A stretch of DNA of 17,307 nucleotides from an uncultured Lachnospira sp. (GTDB taxonomy: Bacteria; Bacillota; Clostridia; Lachnospirales; Lachnospiraceae), in assembly GCA_934358235.1 (NCBI GenBank), contig CAKRKK010000025.1, forward strand, positions 1 to 17,307. The letters are read 5' to 3'. The position numbers and the translations under genes are program-made. The first letter of the stretch is position 1. Every line of letters starts with the position of its first letter. Of this stretch, positions 1 to 9,424 are shown one piece after another. The notes under the pieces are model-generated. The model worked only from the letters and a program-made list of their open reading frames with translations. It was not told where the DNA came from and did not search any database.

Positions 1-919
<919 letters not shown>

Positions 920-965
920 TCAGCAGTTCTCCTTATTCTGTACATTTTTAAGAGAACTATCATAC

Positions 966-994
966 ATTATAAAGAAGGAATATTTATAAATCAA
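966..994 (-). promoter_or_regulatory. Predicted ftsH promoter
   Basis: On the minus strand, TTGATT (989-994) is separated by 17 bp from TATAAT (966-971). It lies in the 167-bp gap between pyrG and ftsH, about 80 bp before the ftsH start. This suggests ftsH is not solely dependent on pyrG read-through. No convincing terminator follows pyrG here. Confidence 0.6.
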
Positions 995-1053
995 CCTCTA
1001 AACAAATGTTTCATACTATTTATTTTTTATTAACAATTCAACAGATATACATA

Positions 1054-2661
1054 TTATTTATCCTGATACTTAAGTGAAGCCTCAATAAAACCTCTGAATA
1101 ATGGATGTGGTCTGTTAGGTCTTGACTTTAATTCAGGATGTGCCTGTGTTGCAATAAACCATGGATGATTCTTTATCTCTATCATTTCAACGATTCTGCC
1201 ATCTGGAGATATACCTGAAAGCTCCATGCCATTATCAACAAGAACCTTTCTGTAATCATTATTTACTTCATATCTATGTCTGTGTCTTTCATGAATAGTT
1301 TCTTCACCATACAGCTCATATGCCTTAGAATCCTTTGCAAGTACACAAGGATATGAACCAAGTCTTAATGTACCACCTATGTCATCAATACCTTCCTGGT
1401 CTGGCATAAGATGAATGACAGGATGTGTTGTGTCTGGTTTAAGCTCTACACTATGTGCATCCTCATATCCAATAACATCTCTTGCAAACTCTACGATAGA
1501 GAGCTGCATTCCAAGACATAAGCCAAGGAAAGGTACATTATTCTCTCTTGCATATCTGATAGCCTGAATCTTGCCTTCTATACCACGGTCACCAAAACCG
1601 CCTGGTACAAGAATCCCCGATACATCCGAAAGAATCTCTGCTGCATTATCAGCCGTAACTGTCTCTGAATCCACCCACTTTATCTCTACATCACACGAAT
1701 TAGCTACACCGCCATGCTTAAGTGCTTCAACTACTGATATATATGCATCATGAAGCTGGATATACTTACCCACAAGTGCAACTGTAACCTTCTTAGTTGG
1801 ATTCTTCCAGGCCTTGCACATAGCTCTCCATTCATCCAGATCCGGCTTAGGACACTCAAGCTCAAGACACTCACAGGCTACCTGTGCAAGATGCTCCTCC
1901 TCCATAGCAAGTGGTGCATCATAAAGAATTTCCACATCAAGATTCTGTAATACATGCGACTTAGGTACATTACAGAATAATGCAATCTTATCCTTGATTC
2001 CTGGTTCAAGTGGATGCTCAGTACGGCATACAAGAATATCCGGCTGTATACCCATTCCCTGTAACTCCTTAACACTTGCCTGTGTTGGCTTTGTCTTCAT
2101 TTCCCCTGAGGCTTTAAGATATGGAATAAGTGTTACATGGATAAGTATAGCATTTTCACGTCCTACCTCACGCTGGAACTGTCTTATTGCCTCAAGAAAT
2201 GGCTGTGATTCAATATCTCCTACTGTTCCACCAACCTCAATAATAGCTATCTTTGTTTCATCTGTTGAATAATCTCTGAAGAAACGGCTCTTTATCTCAT
2301 TAGTGATATGTGGAATAACCTGAACTGTTCCTCCACCAAAATCTCCTCTACGCTCCTTCTGAAGTACTGACCAATATACCTTACCTGTTGTAACATTAGA
2401 ATTCTTGTTGAGGCTCTCATCTATGAATCTTTCATAATGTCCAAGATCGAGGTCTGTTTCTGCACCATCATCCGTTACGAATACTTCACCATGCTGAATA
2501 GGATTCATAGTACCAGGATCAATGTTGATATATGGATCAAACTTCTGCATTGTTACCTTAAAACCACGCGCTTTTAATAATCTTCCTAGGGATGCTGCTG
2601 TTATTCCTTTACCAAGTCCTGAAACAACACCACCTGTTACAAATACATACTTTACAGCCAT
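1054..2661 (-). CDS. pyrG: CTP synthase (glutamine-hydrolysing)
   Basis: CTP synthase converts UTP to CTP with ATP, using ammonia from glutamine; it is the last step of de novo pyrimidine nucleotide synthesis and acts in the cytoplasm. The 535-residue protein is of normal family length and complete. The N-terminal synthase domain (1 to about 275) opens with [15 protein letters not shown], containing the P-loop-like SGLGKG (14-19), and has the conserved [11 protein letters not shown] and [20 protein letters not shown] segments. The C-terminal class I glutamine amidotransferase domain (about 290-530) carries the nucleophile Cys382 in GLCLGMQ and the partners His508 and Glu510 in AQAHPE. A strong site (AGGAGGAGA, ending 2 nt before ATG) sets the start. 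It has its own promoter and a leader terminator upstream, so attenuation by nucleotide supply is likely (inference). Confidence 0.98.
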   Translation of the reverse strand: MAVKYVFVTGGVVSGLGKGITAASLGRLLKARGFKVTMQKFDPYINIDPGTMNPIQHGEVFVTDDGAETDLDLGHYERFIDESLNKNSNVTTGKVYWSVLQKERRGDFGGGTVQVIPHITNEIKSRFFRDYSTDETKIAIIEVGGTVGDIESQPFLEAIRQFQREVGRENAILIHVTLIPYLKASGEMKTKPTQASVKELQGMGIQPDILVCRTEHPLEPGIKDKIALFCNVPKSHVLQNLDVEILYDAPLAMEEEHLAQVACECLELECPKPDLDEWRAMCKAWKNPTKKVTVALVGKYIQLHDAYISVVEALKHGGVANSCDVEIKWVDSETVTADNAAEILSDVSGILVPGGFGDRGIEGKIQAIRYARENNVPFLGLCLGMQLSIVEFARDVIGYEDAHSVELKPDTTHPVIHLMPDQEGIDDIGGTLRLGSYPCVLAKDSKAYELYGEETIHERHRHRYEVNNDYRKVLVDNGMELSGISPDGRIVEMIEIKNHPWFIATQAHPELKSRPNRPHPLFRGFIEASLKYQDK

Positions 2662-2791
2662 TTCTCCTCCTGTCTGCCATGTGGCACCATTAGTTTATAC
2701 ATAATAGTTATCAGGTGAACATAAAAGCTAAATCCTTTAATTCACCTATGCGTCTGGATTATTCCTTGCTCTGTAATCCACACAAGCCGCG

Positions 2792-2829
2792 AAAAAACAA
2801 ATATCCGGCAGTACACACATTACTACCGG
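2792..2829 (-). terminator. Leader terminator (attenuator candidate) of pyrG
   Basis: On the minus strand a 9-bp stem CCGGTAGTA/TACTGCCGG (2821-2829 with 2805-2813, one G-U pair, 7-nt loop) is followed 3-4 nt later by a T-rich run TTGTTTTTT (2792-2799). It lies downstream of the predicted pyrG promoter and about 130 nt before the pyrG start, so pyrG transcripts must read through it. Known precedent: Bacillus subtilis pyrG is controlled by a leader terminator that responds to CTP. Confidence 0.6.
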
Positions 2830-2857
2830 CTACTTCTTCGTCGCAATTTTTTTCTAC

Positions 2858-2886
2858 ATTATACAGTCATTTATTTTTATTTTCCA
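2858..2886 (-). promoter_or_regulatory. Predicted pyrG promoter
   Basis: On the minus strand TGGAAA (2881-2886), a 17-bp spacer and a perfect TATAAT (2858-2863). The start point is expected near 2850, giving a leader of about 190 nt before the pyrG ATG. The first transcribed bases include a run of seven A residues rather than the GGGC known from Bacillus pyrG. Confidence 0.6.
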
Positions 2887-2932
2887 CCTTTTTTTAATAA
2901 AAAAACATAGGATTTTTATTTTATAACAATCG

Positions 2933-3694
2933 TTAGTCTGAAAGGCATTCAATGACAGATATGGCATATTCTGACTTAATAATATTAAGTTCATATATTT
3001 TTATGTTATCAGCTTTTTTACCAGCTATATACATATTTACAGTTGGCACAATATTATCAGATGGACCATAATCGTCTTTAACAGTCATATCTTTAACTAC
3101 CTTAAGTGCTTTAACTACTTTATCTGCTTCATGCTTAAACTCTGCCCTGGATACCGCTGCTGCTATTCCATCACCGGTAAGCTTCGCATATGCCTCCTTA
3201 AGAGTCCATATTCTGCTAAATCTGTGAACATCACTACCTATCCACTCACACTCAGCCGTAGTAAAGAATCTTTTAGCCACCTTTATGGCATTCCTTCTTA
3301 TTCCTTCTATATCTACTCCGATATTCTTATCAGATACAGCACATACAACATAACTGCCTGAATGCGATAGGCTGAAATGTATATCCTGATTCCTGTATAC
3401 AGGCTTTCCATTGGACACATATTCTATTTCATAATCAAAGGTGCTATCATACTTATTTATTAAATCAGTAATTCCAACCTGTATTATCCCTGTGTCGCTA
3501 ACAGCCTCCTTATAACATATGCTGTATACCTTCGTGGCATAATTAAGAAGAAGCCCCGCAGCGAGGCTCCTTCTACTATCCTCCTTAAACCTGTACCTCA
3601 TAACCTTCTTTCTCCGGTACTCTGGCACAAGCTTAAGTCCTTTATTAAAGCTGTCTTCATCCATATCTGATATATTCGTAAGAAATATTTTCAT
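2933..3694 (-). CDS. 4'-phosphopantetheinyl transferase, Sfp/AcpS superfamily
   Basis: Enzymes of this family move the phosphopantetheine arm of coenzyme A to a serine of carrier proteins, activating acyl, peptidyl or aryl carrier domains in the cytoplasm. The 253-residue length fits the Sfp (two-lobe) type rather than the ~120-residue AcpS type. Visible motifs are NGKPVY at 95-100, HFSLSHSG at 106-113, the metal-binding IGVDIE at 125-130 (Asp128, Glu130), and WTLKEAYAKLTGDGI at 163-177 with the conserved Glu167 and Lys171. The ribosome site is modest (AAGGA, about 9 nt from ATG). It lies 94 bp downstream of the exporter pair in the same direction and might be co-transcribed. No carrier-protein or NRPS/PKS gene is in the window, so its target is unknown; it may serve fatty-acid ACP or a pathway elsewhere. 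Confidence 0.9.
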   Translation of the reverse strand: MKIFLTNISDMDEDSFNKGLKLVPEYRRKKVMRYRFKEDSRRSLAAGLLLNYATKVYSICYKEAVSDTGIIQVGITDLINKYDSTFDYEIEYVSNGKPVYRNQDIHFSLSHSGSYVVCAVSDKNIGVDIEGIRRNAIKVAKRFFTTAECEWIGSDVHRFSRIWTLKEAYAKLTGDGIAAAVSRAEFKHEADKVVKALKVVKDMTVKDDYGPSDNIVPTVNMYIAGKKADNIKIYELNIIKSEYAISVIECLSD

Positions 3695-3788
3695 AATACA
3701 TTTTCCTTAACACCGAAAACTAAATAAAATAATGTGAATACGCCATTTTATGAAATCTACTTAACATACACAGCGTATCAACATCTGG

Positions 3789-5558
3789 CTAGGCTGTTGC
3801 TGTATCAAACTGGCTCTCATAAAGCGTCTTATAAAAGCCGCCTGCTGCCAGCAGTTCTTCGTGATTGCCCTTCTCAATGATATGGCCGTCCTTCATAACA
3901 AGAATCACATCTGCTGACTGGATAGTTGAAAGTCTGTGTGCTACGATAAAGCTTGTTCTTCCCTCCATCAGCTTTGCAAATGCATTCTGAATCTTAATTT
4001 CTGTTCTTGTATCAATCGAAGATGTTGCTTCATCAAGTATAAGCATAGGTGGACGTGTAAGCATAATTCTTGTTATGCAAAGAAGCTGCTTCTGTCCCTG
4101 TGACAGACTTCCGCCATCCTCACCTATTACTGTATCAAAGCCCTTTGGCAGTCTTTTTATAAAGCCATACGAATACGAGGCCTTTGCTGCTTCTATAATC
4201 TCTTCATCTGTTGCATCAGGCTTTCCCATAACTATATTTTCACGTATAGTTCCTGCCTTAAGCCAGGTTTCCTGAAGAACCATTCCAAAGCCATGTCTTA
4301 AGGAATATCTTGTCATATTCCTTATATCTGTTCCTGACACGGCTATACTTCCTGAGTTAACATCATAGAATCTCATAAGAAGATTGATAACAGTTGTCTT
4401 TCCACAGCCGGTAGGACCAACAATAGCAATCCTTTGTCCCTTCTTTACGTGCAGATTAAAGTCTTCAATAAGCTTCTTATCAGGTGTATATGAAAAATAC
4501 ACATTATTAAGGTCTACTCTGCCGTCAACCTCTTTAATATCAGTTGCATCCTCTGCATCTGGAACCTCCGGCTCTTCTTCTATCAGCTCAAACATTCTTG
4601 CAGCACATGCAAGTGCATTCTGAAGCTCTGTTATAACCCCTGATATTTCATTGAATGGTTTAGTATACTGATTAGCATAGCTTAAGAAGCTAGATAACTG
4701 TCCTACTGTGATTCCGCCTGCTATAGCTATAAACGCACCAGAAACAGCAACACCTGCATACACCAGGCTATTAACGAATCTCGTTGATGGATTAGTAATG
4801 GATGAGAAAAAGATTGCTCTTAATGAATACTTCTGCAGCCTTTCATTAATCTCATCAAAACGTGCTACTGCCTCCTCCTCATAATTATATGCCTTTACAA
4901 CCTTCTCCCCGCCTATCATTTCATCTATAAATGCCGTCTGCTCGCCTCTTGTTTCCGACTGGAGCTTAAACATAGAAAAGGTTTTCTTTGCTATAAAGCT
5001 TGCAACAAAAAATGAAACTGGTGTAATAACCACTACCACAAGAGTTATCCTTACATTTATTGTAAGCATGAATACAAGAGTTCCAACTATCGTAAGTACA
5101 CCTGAGAAGAACTGTGTAAATCCCATAAGCAGACCATCTGCGAACTGGTCTACATCTGCTATAACACGGCTTACGATATCTCCATACGACTGTCCATCTA
5201 TATACTTTAACGGAAGCTTCTGAAGCTTTTCCATAGCCTCATCACGTATATCCCTTGTAACGTGATAAGTTATCTTATTATTACATATATTCATTATCCA
5301 TTGTGATAATGCAGTAATAGCTACTATAATTCCTATTGTCACAAGCACCTTGCTTATTCCTGCAAAATCCACATTACCAGGTCCCACAATATGATCTATT
5401 CCACGTCCGACAAGAATAGGAACGTACAGAGTAGATGCAACAGTTACTGCTGCCATAAGTATAGACAATATAAGAAATCCACTATACTTTTTAATTCTTT
5501 TAAGAACCTTTAAAAGTGTACCCGTCTGAGTTTTCTTTTTATTCATATTATCCTTCAT
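3789..5558 (-). CDS. ABC exporter, membrane-ATPase half with the canonical catalytic site
   Basis: This is a 589-residue half-transporter of the multidrug/lipid exporter type (type IV fold): six membrane helices within about 28-315, then a nucleotide-binding domain from about 345. Walker A is GPTGCGKTT (381-389), the signature is LSQGQ (485-489), Walker B is MLILDE (505-510) with the catalytic Glu510, and the switch histidine is His541 (VAHRLST). The LSQGQ signature with an intact Glu and His is typical of the BmrD/LmrD-type partner of heterodimeric exporters. A longer frame begins at 5627, but ATG at 5558 has a GGAG site 5 nt upstream and starts 13 nt after the stop of the partner gene, so I prefer it. 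It forms an operon with the gene at 5572-7302. The substrate cannot be read from sequence; drug or peptide export is a guess. Confidence 0.93.
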   Translation of the reverse strand: MKDNMNKKKTQTGTLLKVLKRIKKYSGFLILSILMAAVTVASTLYVPILVGRGIDHIVGPGNVDFAGISKVLVTIGIIVAITALSQWIMNICNNKITYHVTRDIRDEAMEKLQKLPLKYIDGQSYGDIVSRVIADVDQFADGLLMGFTQFFSGVLTIVGTLVFMLTINVRITLVVVVITPVSFFVASFIAKKTFSMFKLQSETRGEQTAFIDEMIGGEKVVKAYNYEEEAVARFDEINERLQKYSLRAIFFSSITNPSTRFVNSLVYAGVAVSGAFIAIAGGITVGQLSSFLSYANQYTKPFNEISGVITELQNALACAARMFELIEEEPEVPDAEDATDIKEVDGRVDLNNVYFSYTPDKKLIEDFNLHVKKGQRIAIVGPTGCGKTTVINLLMRFYDVNSGSIAVSGTDIRNMTRYSLRHGFGMVLQETWLKAGTIRENIVMGKPDATDEEIIEAAKASYSYGFIKRLPKGFDTVIGEDGGSLSQGQKQLLCITRIMLTRPPMLILDEATSSIDTRTEIKIQNAFAKLMEGRTSFIVAHRLSTIQSADVILVMKDGHIIEKGNHEELLAAGGFYKTLYESQFDTATA

Positions 5559-5571
5559 AACTGCTCCATTT

Positions 5572-7302
5572 CTATGCTTCTTTTGCATTCTTAAACTGGG
5601 AATTATATATTTCCCTGTAAACTTCACAATTCTCTAACAGTTCATTATGTGTTCCGATTCCTGCTACATTACCATCATCCAGCACAATAATCTTGTCTGC
5701 ATGCATAAGAGAAGCTGAACGCTGTGATACTATGAATACTGTCGGATTATTAGGCATTGTCCTTATAGACTTTCTAAGTGCTGCATCTGTTGCAAAATCA
5801 AGGGCTGAAGCGCTGTCATCCAGAATAAGCACATCCGGCTTCTTAACAACAGCCCTTGCTATTGTAAGCCTTTGTCTTTGTCCACCTGAAAGATTCTTTC
5901 CGCCCTGTTCTACCATATAGTCAAGACGTCCATCCTTCTTATCAACGAATTCCTTTGCCTGTGCTATAGCTAAGGCCTCATCTATCTCACTATCTGTTGC
6001 ATCCTGCTTGGCCATCTGCATATTTTTTCTAATACTGCCTTTAAACAATACAGCCTTCTGCATAACGATGCCAACCTTATCCCTTAACTCCGAAAGCTTT
6101 ATATCCTTAACATTGACACCATCTATAAGAACCTCTCCCTCTGTCGCATCATAGAAACGAGGTATAAGTCCTACAAGACTTGATTTACCTGAGCCTGTAC
6201 CACCTATAACGCCAATAGTCTGGCCCTGGTATGCCTTAAAGCTTACATTTGCTATACTCGTATCACCTGCTCCACTATAAGTAAGTGCTACATTCTTAAA
6301 TTCAACAACTGGAACCTCCTCCTTTGATGCCTGTACACTGTCAGTTCCATCCTGCATGCCTGATTTAACATCAAATATAGACTGTATACGTCCAGCACAG
6401 GCCAACGCCTTAGTTATATTTATAACAAGATTGGCAAGCTTTATCAGTTCAACAAGAATCTGTGACATATAATTATAAAGTGCAACCACCTGTCCCTGTG
6501 TTAAGGCTCCCTGATTAACTCTCACACCACCTATCCATATAAGTGCTATTATAGAAACATTTACAACAACATAAGTAAGTGGATTCATAAGTCCTGATAT
6601 CTTTCCTACAAACTTCTGGAGTCTGTTAAGCTCTTCATTCTTATCCTTAAAATGCTTAAGCTCATCCTCCTGCTTGTTAAATGCCCTTATTACCCTTACA
6701 CCTGTAAGATTCTCTCTTGTAATGCCAAGTATAGTATCAAGCCCTGCCTGTACCTTCTTATATAATGGTCTGGTTCCTATCATAATTCCGAATACTATAA
6801 TTGCAAGTACAGGAATAGCTGCTGCAAATACAAGTGCTGCCTTTACATCTATAGTAAATGCCATAATCATGGCACCAAATACTATAAATGGTGAACGTAA
6901 GAACAGTCTTAACACAAGATTAACACCATTTTGTACCTGATTAATATCACTTGTCATTCTTGTCATAAGTGTTGATGTACCAAGTTCATCTAATTCTGTA
7001 AAAGAAAGTGTCTGTATATGCTTAAACAAAGCATGTCTTATACCTGTTGCACAGCCAACCGCTGCCTTTGCACTAAAATACTGAGCCGTTATAGAGCACG
7101 TAAGTCCTATAATTGCCAGACCTAAAAGCATAAGACAGGACTTTACAATATAGCCTGTATCCTGATTAGCGATGCCCCTGTCAATAATTGATGCTACAAC
7201 AAGCGGCACGAAAAGTTCAAACATCGCCTCAAGCATCTTAAAAAGTGGTGCGAGAACACATTCCTTCTTAAGTTTTTCAAGATACTTCAGTATCATTTTC
7301 AT
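5572..7302 (-). CDS. ABC exporter, membrane-ATPase half with a degenerate catalytic site
   Basis: First gene of the exporter pair, 576 residues: six membrane helices within about 18-305 and a nucleotide-binding domain from about 330. Walker A is GGTGSGKSS (367-375) and the signature is LSGGQ (471-475). Walker B is VLILDD (491-496), with Asp496 where the catalytic glutamate is expected, and the switch histidine is replaced by Gln527 (VSQRSAS). These substitutions are the hallmark of the degenerate site of heterodimeric exporters such as BmrCD, LmrCD and TM287/288 (family knowledge), so this protein should pair with the product of 3789-5558, which keeps Glu and His. A longer in-frame extension to a GTG at 7392 exists, but ATG at 7302 has GAGG 6 nt upstream. 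Two perfect inverted repeats lie just before the gene and may regulate it. Confidence 0.93.
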   Translation of the reverse strand: MKMILKYLEKLKKECVLAPLFKMLEAMFELFVPLVVASIIDRGIANQDTGYIVKSCLMLLGLAIIGLTCSITAQYFSAKAAVGCATGIRHALFKHIQTLSFTELDELGTSTLMTRMTSDINQVQNGVNLVLRLFLRSPFIVFGAMIMAFTIDVKAALVFAAAIPVLAIIVFGIMIGTRPLYKKVQAGLDTILGITRENLTGVRVIRAFNKQEDELKHFKDKNEELNRLQKFVGKISGLMNPLTYVVVNVSIIALIWIGGVRVNQGALTQGQVVALYNYMSQILVELIKLANLVINITKALACAGRIQSIFDVKSGMQDGTDSVQASKEEVPVVEFKNVALTYSGAGDTSIANVSFKAYQGQTIGVIGGTGSGKSSLVGLIPRFYDATEGEVLIDGVNVKDIKLSELRDKVGIVMQKAVLFKGSIRKNMQMAKQDATDSEIDEALAIAQAKEFVDKKDGRLDYMVEQGGKNLSGGQRQRLTIARAVVKKPDVLILDDSASALDFATDAALRKSIRTMPNNPTVFIVSQRSASLMHADKIIVLDDGNVAGIGTHNELLENCEVYREIYNSQFKNAKEA

Positions 7303-7317
7303 AATAATCCTCATTTC

Positions 7318-7356
7318 TGCGCATATTTTCGCATTGTAGTCTGTACCATATGCGCA
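7318..7356 (-). promoter_or_regulatory. Inverted repeat in the leader of the exporter operon
   Basis: TGCGCATAT (7318-7326) and ATATGCGCA (7348-7356) form a perfect 9-bp inverted repeat with a 21-bp spacer. Its near edge is 5 bp from the GAGG ribosome site and 15 bp from the ATG of the first exporter gene. It could be an mRNA hairpin acting on translation or a dimeric repressor site; the sequence does not decide between them. Confidence 0.45.
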
Positions 7357-7373
7357 AAGACACAAACCTGCGT

Positions 7374-7392
7374 GTGAAAAATTATTTTTCAC
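7374..7392. promoter_or_regulatory. Compact palindrome upstream of the exporter operon
   Basis: GTGAAAAAT, one central base, then ATTTTTCAC: a perfect 9-bp inverted repeat with almost no loop, so it cannot form a normal RNA hairpin at full length. It resembles a DNA operator for a dimeric repressor (MarR or TetR type), which often control drug exporters. No such regulator gene is in the window. The promoter itself is not clear; a weak TTGCAT/TGTAAT pair lies just upstream. Confidence 0.4.
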
Positions 7393-7448
7393 CCTGAATT
7401 ACAATTCTTTCATATTAAATAATGCAAATATCATAAGCTGTTTTTTTA

Positions 7449-8615
7449 TTACTCCAGCATAAACAACTGCGCTATAAGATTATTATAGCTATATCTTCTC
7501 TTAGTCATAAAGAACTTATTATATTCTTCATAATTATAATAGGAATGTTCATACTGTCTTGAATACAGATGTGCAAGATCAACCTGCCTTTCAAACTCCA
7601 ACTTCTTACCGTTAGTATACCAGTCTGCTACATCCATCAGCTTAAGCGCAAGCAGCCCGACAACAGCTCCCTTCATCTTAAGCAGCTCATTATAATCATA
7701 GACTGCATCAAGAAAATACCTGTAAATATAGTACATCAGCATCTGTTCATACTCATGCTGGTTATTTTGATAGTATACATTGAATTCACCTACAATAGCT
7801 TTAAATTCACCAGCATCCCTGCAGCTTTCATAGAATGCGTTAATCTCTCCTGTATATATATTCCAGTCCTGATTAATTATTTCCATCCCCTTAAAGCTGT
7901 CAAACATTCTTCTTGTATACAGATATGAAGTTTCTTTATTAGCTGCAATCAGACGTGCCTTATCAAGCTTATGCTCTCTATAATCCTCCTTTGCATATCG
8001 CCGGCATACGCCTATAATAAGTTCATCTCTCTGCTTATCAAGATAATACTGTATATCCTTAGCAAACATCAGCAGAAGCACCGCACGCTCTGCTATGGTA
8101 TAATCTCTGTCAGAAGCTATTCCATACGCTATTTCTCTTGCCTGTCTTAACTGAATATAAGTTACCGGATCTATATCATTATACGAGCTTATCTTATCGT
8201 CACTATCCTTAATATCAAATGTAAGCTCTTTCTTATAGCCTAATATAAGCTCTCCTGCTGTCTTACATGACGGTGCTATTCCTATCTCCCTTACACTGCC
8301 GTATTCATTAATGAATCTTGGAAACTCTGCACACGTATCACACAGCTTATCCTCGCCAAGTGCAATATAAAGGTCACACAGGTTCTTATCGTTTAGAAAC
8401 GGGCAGCGTCCATTATTAAGTGTAAATGTACAGCCACCCTCTTCTGATGGCACCATTACACTTTTCAGTCTTTTTCCAAAGCTTCCCTTTACCTTTTTAT
8501 AATACTTATAGGAATTCTCATCAACATCAACATCCCACCCTGCACAACACGTATCTGTACAATCTCCTGCTATGCATCTGAAATCCTTATAATAATCTGG
8601 TGTAACTACTTTCAT
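7449..8615 (-). CDS. fliB: FliB-family protein (flagellin lysine-N-methylase-like), cysteine-rich
   Basis: The 388-residue product begins with the FliB/CxxCxxCC-type signature YYKDFRCIAGDCTDTCCAGW. Nine cysteines fall in the first 95 residues (14, 19, 23, 24, 62, 71, 80, 92, 95), a pattern that suggests binding of iron or an iron-sulphur cluster. The remainder is helical and Tyr-rich with no motif I recognise. In Salmonella, FliB methylates surface lysines of flagellin. Many Clostridia carry similar proteins, and in most the substrate is unproven. No flagellar gene is in this window, so function is inferred from family only. It lies 146 bp upstream of the exporter pair and 46 bp downstream of the membrane-protein gene, all leftward, so an operon with the latter is likely. 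The ribosome site AGAGGA is about 9 nt before the ATG. Confidence 0.8.
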   Translation of the reverse strand: MKVVTPDYYKDFRCIAGDCTDTCCAGWDVDVDENSYKYYKKVKGSFGKRLKSVMVPSEEGGCTFTLNNGRCPFLNDKNLCDLYIALGEDKLCDTCAEFPRFINEYGSVREIGIAPSCKTAGELILGYKKELTFDIKDSDDKISSYNDIDPVTYIQLRQAREIAYGIASDRDYTIAERAVLLLMFAKDIQYYLDKQRDELIIGVCRRYAKEDYREHKLDKARLIAANKETSYLYTRRMFDSFKGMEIINQDWNIYTGEINAFYESCRDAGEFKAIVGEFNVYYQNNQHEYEQMLMYYIYRYFLDAVYDYNELLKMKGAVVGLLALKLMDVADWYTNGKKLEFERQVDLAHLYSRQYEHSYYNYEEYNKFFMTKRRYSYNNLIAQLFMLE

Positions 8616-8661
8616 ATATAATCTTCCTCTTACATCATTGTAATGCTATACCTATGCTCTG

Positions 8662-9213
8662 CTACATTTCTTTGTTCTTCTTTGTCCTGCCCTTAACATA
8701 AGTGTATATAGAGGTGGCACAAAGCACCGCAAATATAGCACAGGAAATAAAATACATATAAAAAAGGTATGGTCTTGCTATAAGCCAGTCTGTCATAGGT
8801 GAAGCATACACCTCACTTAGTGTAAACATGCCCTCTGGCAGAGCTGTCAGCTTCAACAGTTGTGGATACTTTGCTATGGCAATATACGCAAGCATTCCGA
8901 TAGCCGGAAATGACATACAGCCTGTAATAAATGCCGTCACTATACTTATTGTTCTTACTGTAAATGCCTTACTGCTAATCTGCTTTCTGGTAAGCACATT
9001 AAATATGATTGCTGCTATCATAGATATCATCATAAACATATAGTCATCAGTTAACAATGCCACCCTGTTAAACAATTCTTCTCCCTGCAGCAACTGATAA
9101 TGTGCCATAAGCATATAGAAATTATATACAGCCTTAATACCCGTATAAAAGACTCCTGCAATTATTATTCTAAATATTATATTTATAACCCTTTTTCCAC
9201 TATTATCTGGCAT
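8662..9213 (-). CDS. Small integral membrane protein, function unknown
   Basis: I do not recognise this 183-residue protein. It has four likely membrane helices at about 9-34, 57-74, 87-114 and 146-171, short loops, and a basic C-terminal tail (KGRTKKNKEM), which suggests the C-terminus is cytoplasmic. There is no signal peptide with a cleavage site, no cysteine motif and no recognisable domain. The start is well supported by AAAGGAGGA about 6 nt before ATG. A good promoter lies about 100 bp upstream, and the FliB-family gene follows after 46 bp, so the two are probably co-transcribed. The pairing is the only functional hint. Confidence 0.8.
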   Translation of the reverse strand: MPDNSGKRVINIIFRIIIAGVFYTGIKAVYNFYMLMAHYQLLQGEELFNRVALLTDDYMFMMISMIAAIIFNVLTRKQISSKAFTVRTISIVTAFITGCMSFPAIGMLAYIAIAKYPQLLKLTALPEGMFTLSEVYASPMTDWLIARPYLFYMYFISCAIFAVLCATSIYTYVKGRTKKNKEM

Positions 9214-9309
9214 ATCAGGTTCCTCCTTTAGACAATATACGTTATCCTCAATATAAATAAAATACTGACATTTCCTGCTTAACTATGACATCAGATTTCA
9301 TAATTAATA

Positions 9310-9338
9310 ATTATGCTACAAATCTTACATATTTTCAA
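9310..9338 (-). promoter_or_regulatory. Predicted promoter of the membrane protein and FliB-family genes
   Basis: On the minus strand TTGAAA (9333-9338), a 17-bp spacer and CATAAT (9310-9315). It is back to back with the importer promoter at 9366-9395; only 27 bp separate the two -35 boxes. Confidence 0.6.
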
Positions 9339-9365
9339 TTATAAAATATATGCTTGTTTTCCTTA

Positions 9366-9395
9366 TTGAAAAAATATACGTTTTGTGTGTATAAT
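9366..9395 (+). promoter_or_regulatory. Predicted promoter of the amino-acid importer operon
   Basis: TTGAAA (9366-9371), an 18-bp spacer and a perfect TATAAT (9390-9395). The start point would be near 9402, leaving a leader of only about 23 nt that holds the ribosome site AAAGGA (9415-9420). A second TATAAT at 9396-9401 overlaps but its spacing from the -35 box is too long. Confidence 0.65.
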
Positions 9396-9424
9396 TATAA
9401 TATTATATCTAAAGAAAGGACTAT

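Noticed and set aside
1571..2272. Open frames on the plus strand across pyrG
   Set aside because: They oppose a complete, well-conserved gene, lack ribosome sites and resemble no known protein; they are shadows of pyrG.
3695..3788. Terminator between the exporter pair and the phosphopantetheinyl transferase gene
   Set aside because: Only a weak 6-bp ATACGC/GCGTAT repeat with a long loop and no proper T-run; not strong enough to split the operon.
5572..5800. Sequencing error as cause of Asp-for-Glu and Gln-for-His in the exporter ATPase
   Set aside because: Both changes are in frame and match the known degenerate-site pattern of heterodimeric exporters; the partner has the complementary features.
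7303..7392. N-terminal extension or leader peptide before the first exporter gene (compare BmrB in Bacillus)
   Set aside because: The frame from GTG at 7392 runs on into the exporter without a stop, and has no good ribosome site; the ATG at 7302 does. No separate short leader ORF was convincing.
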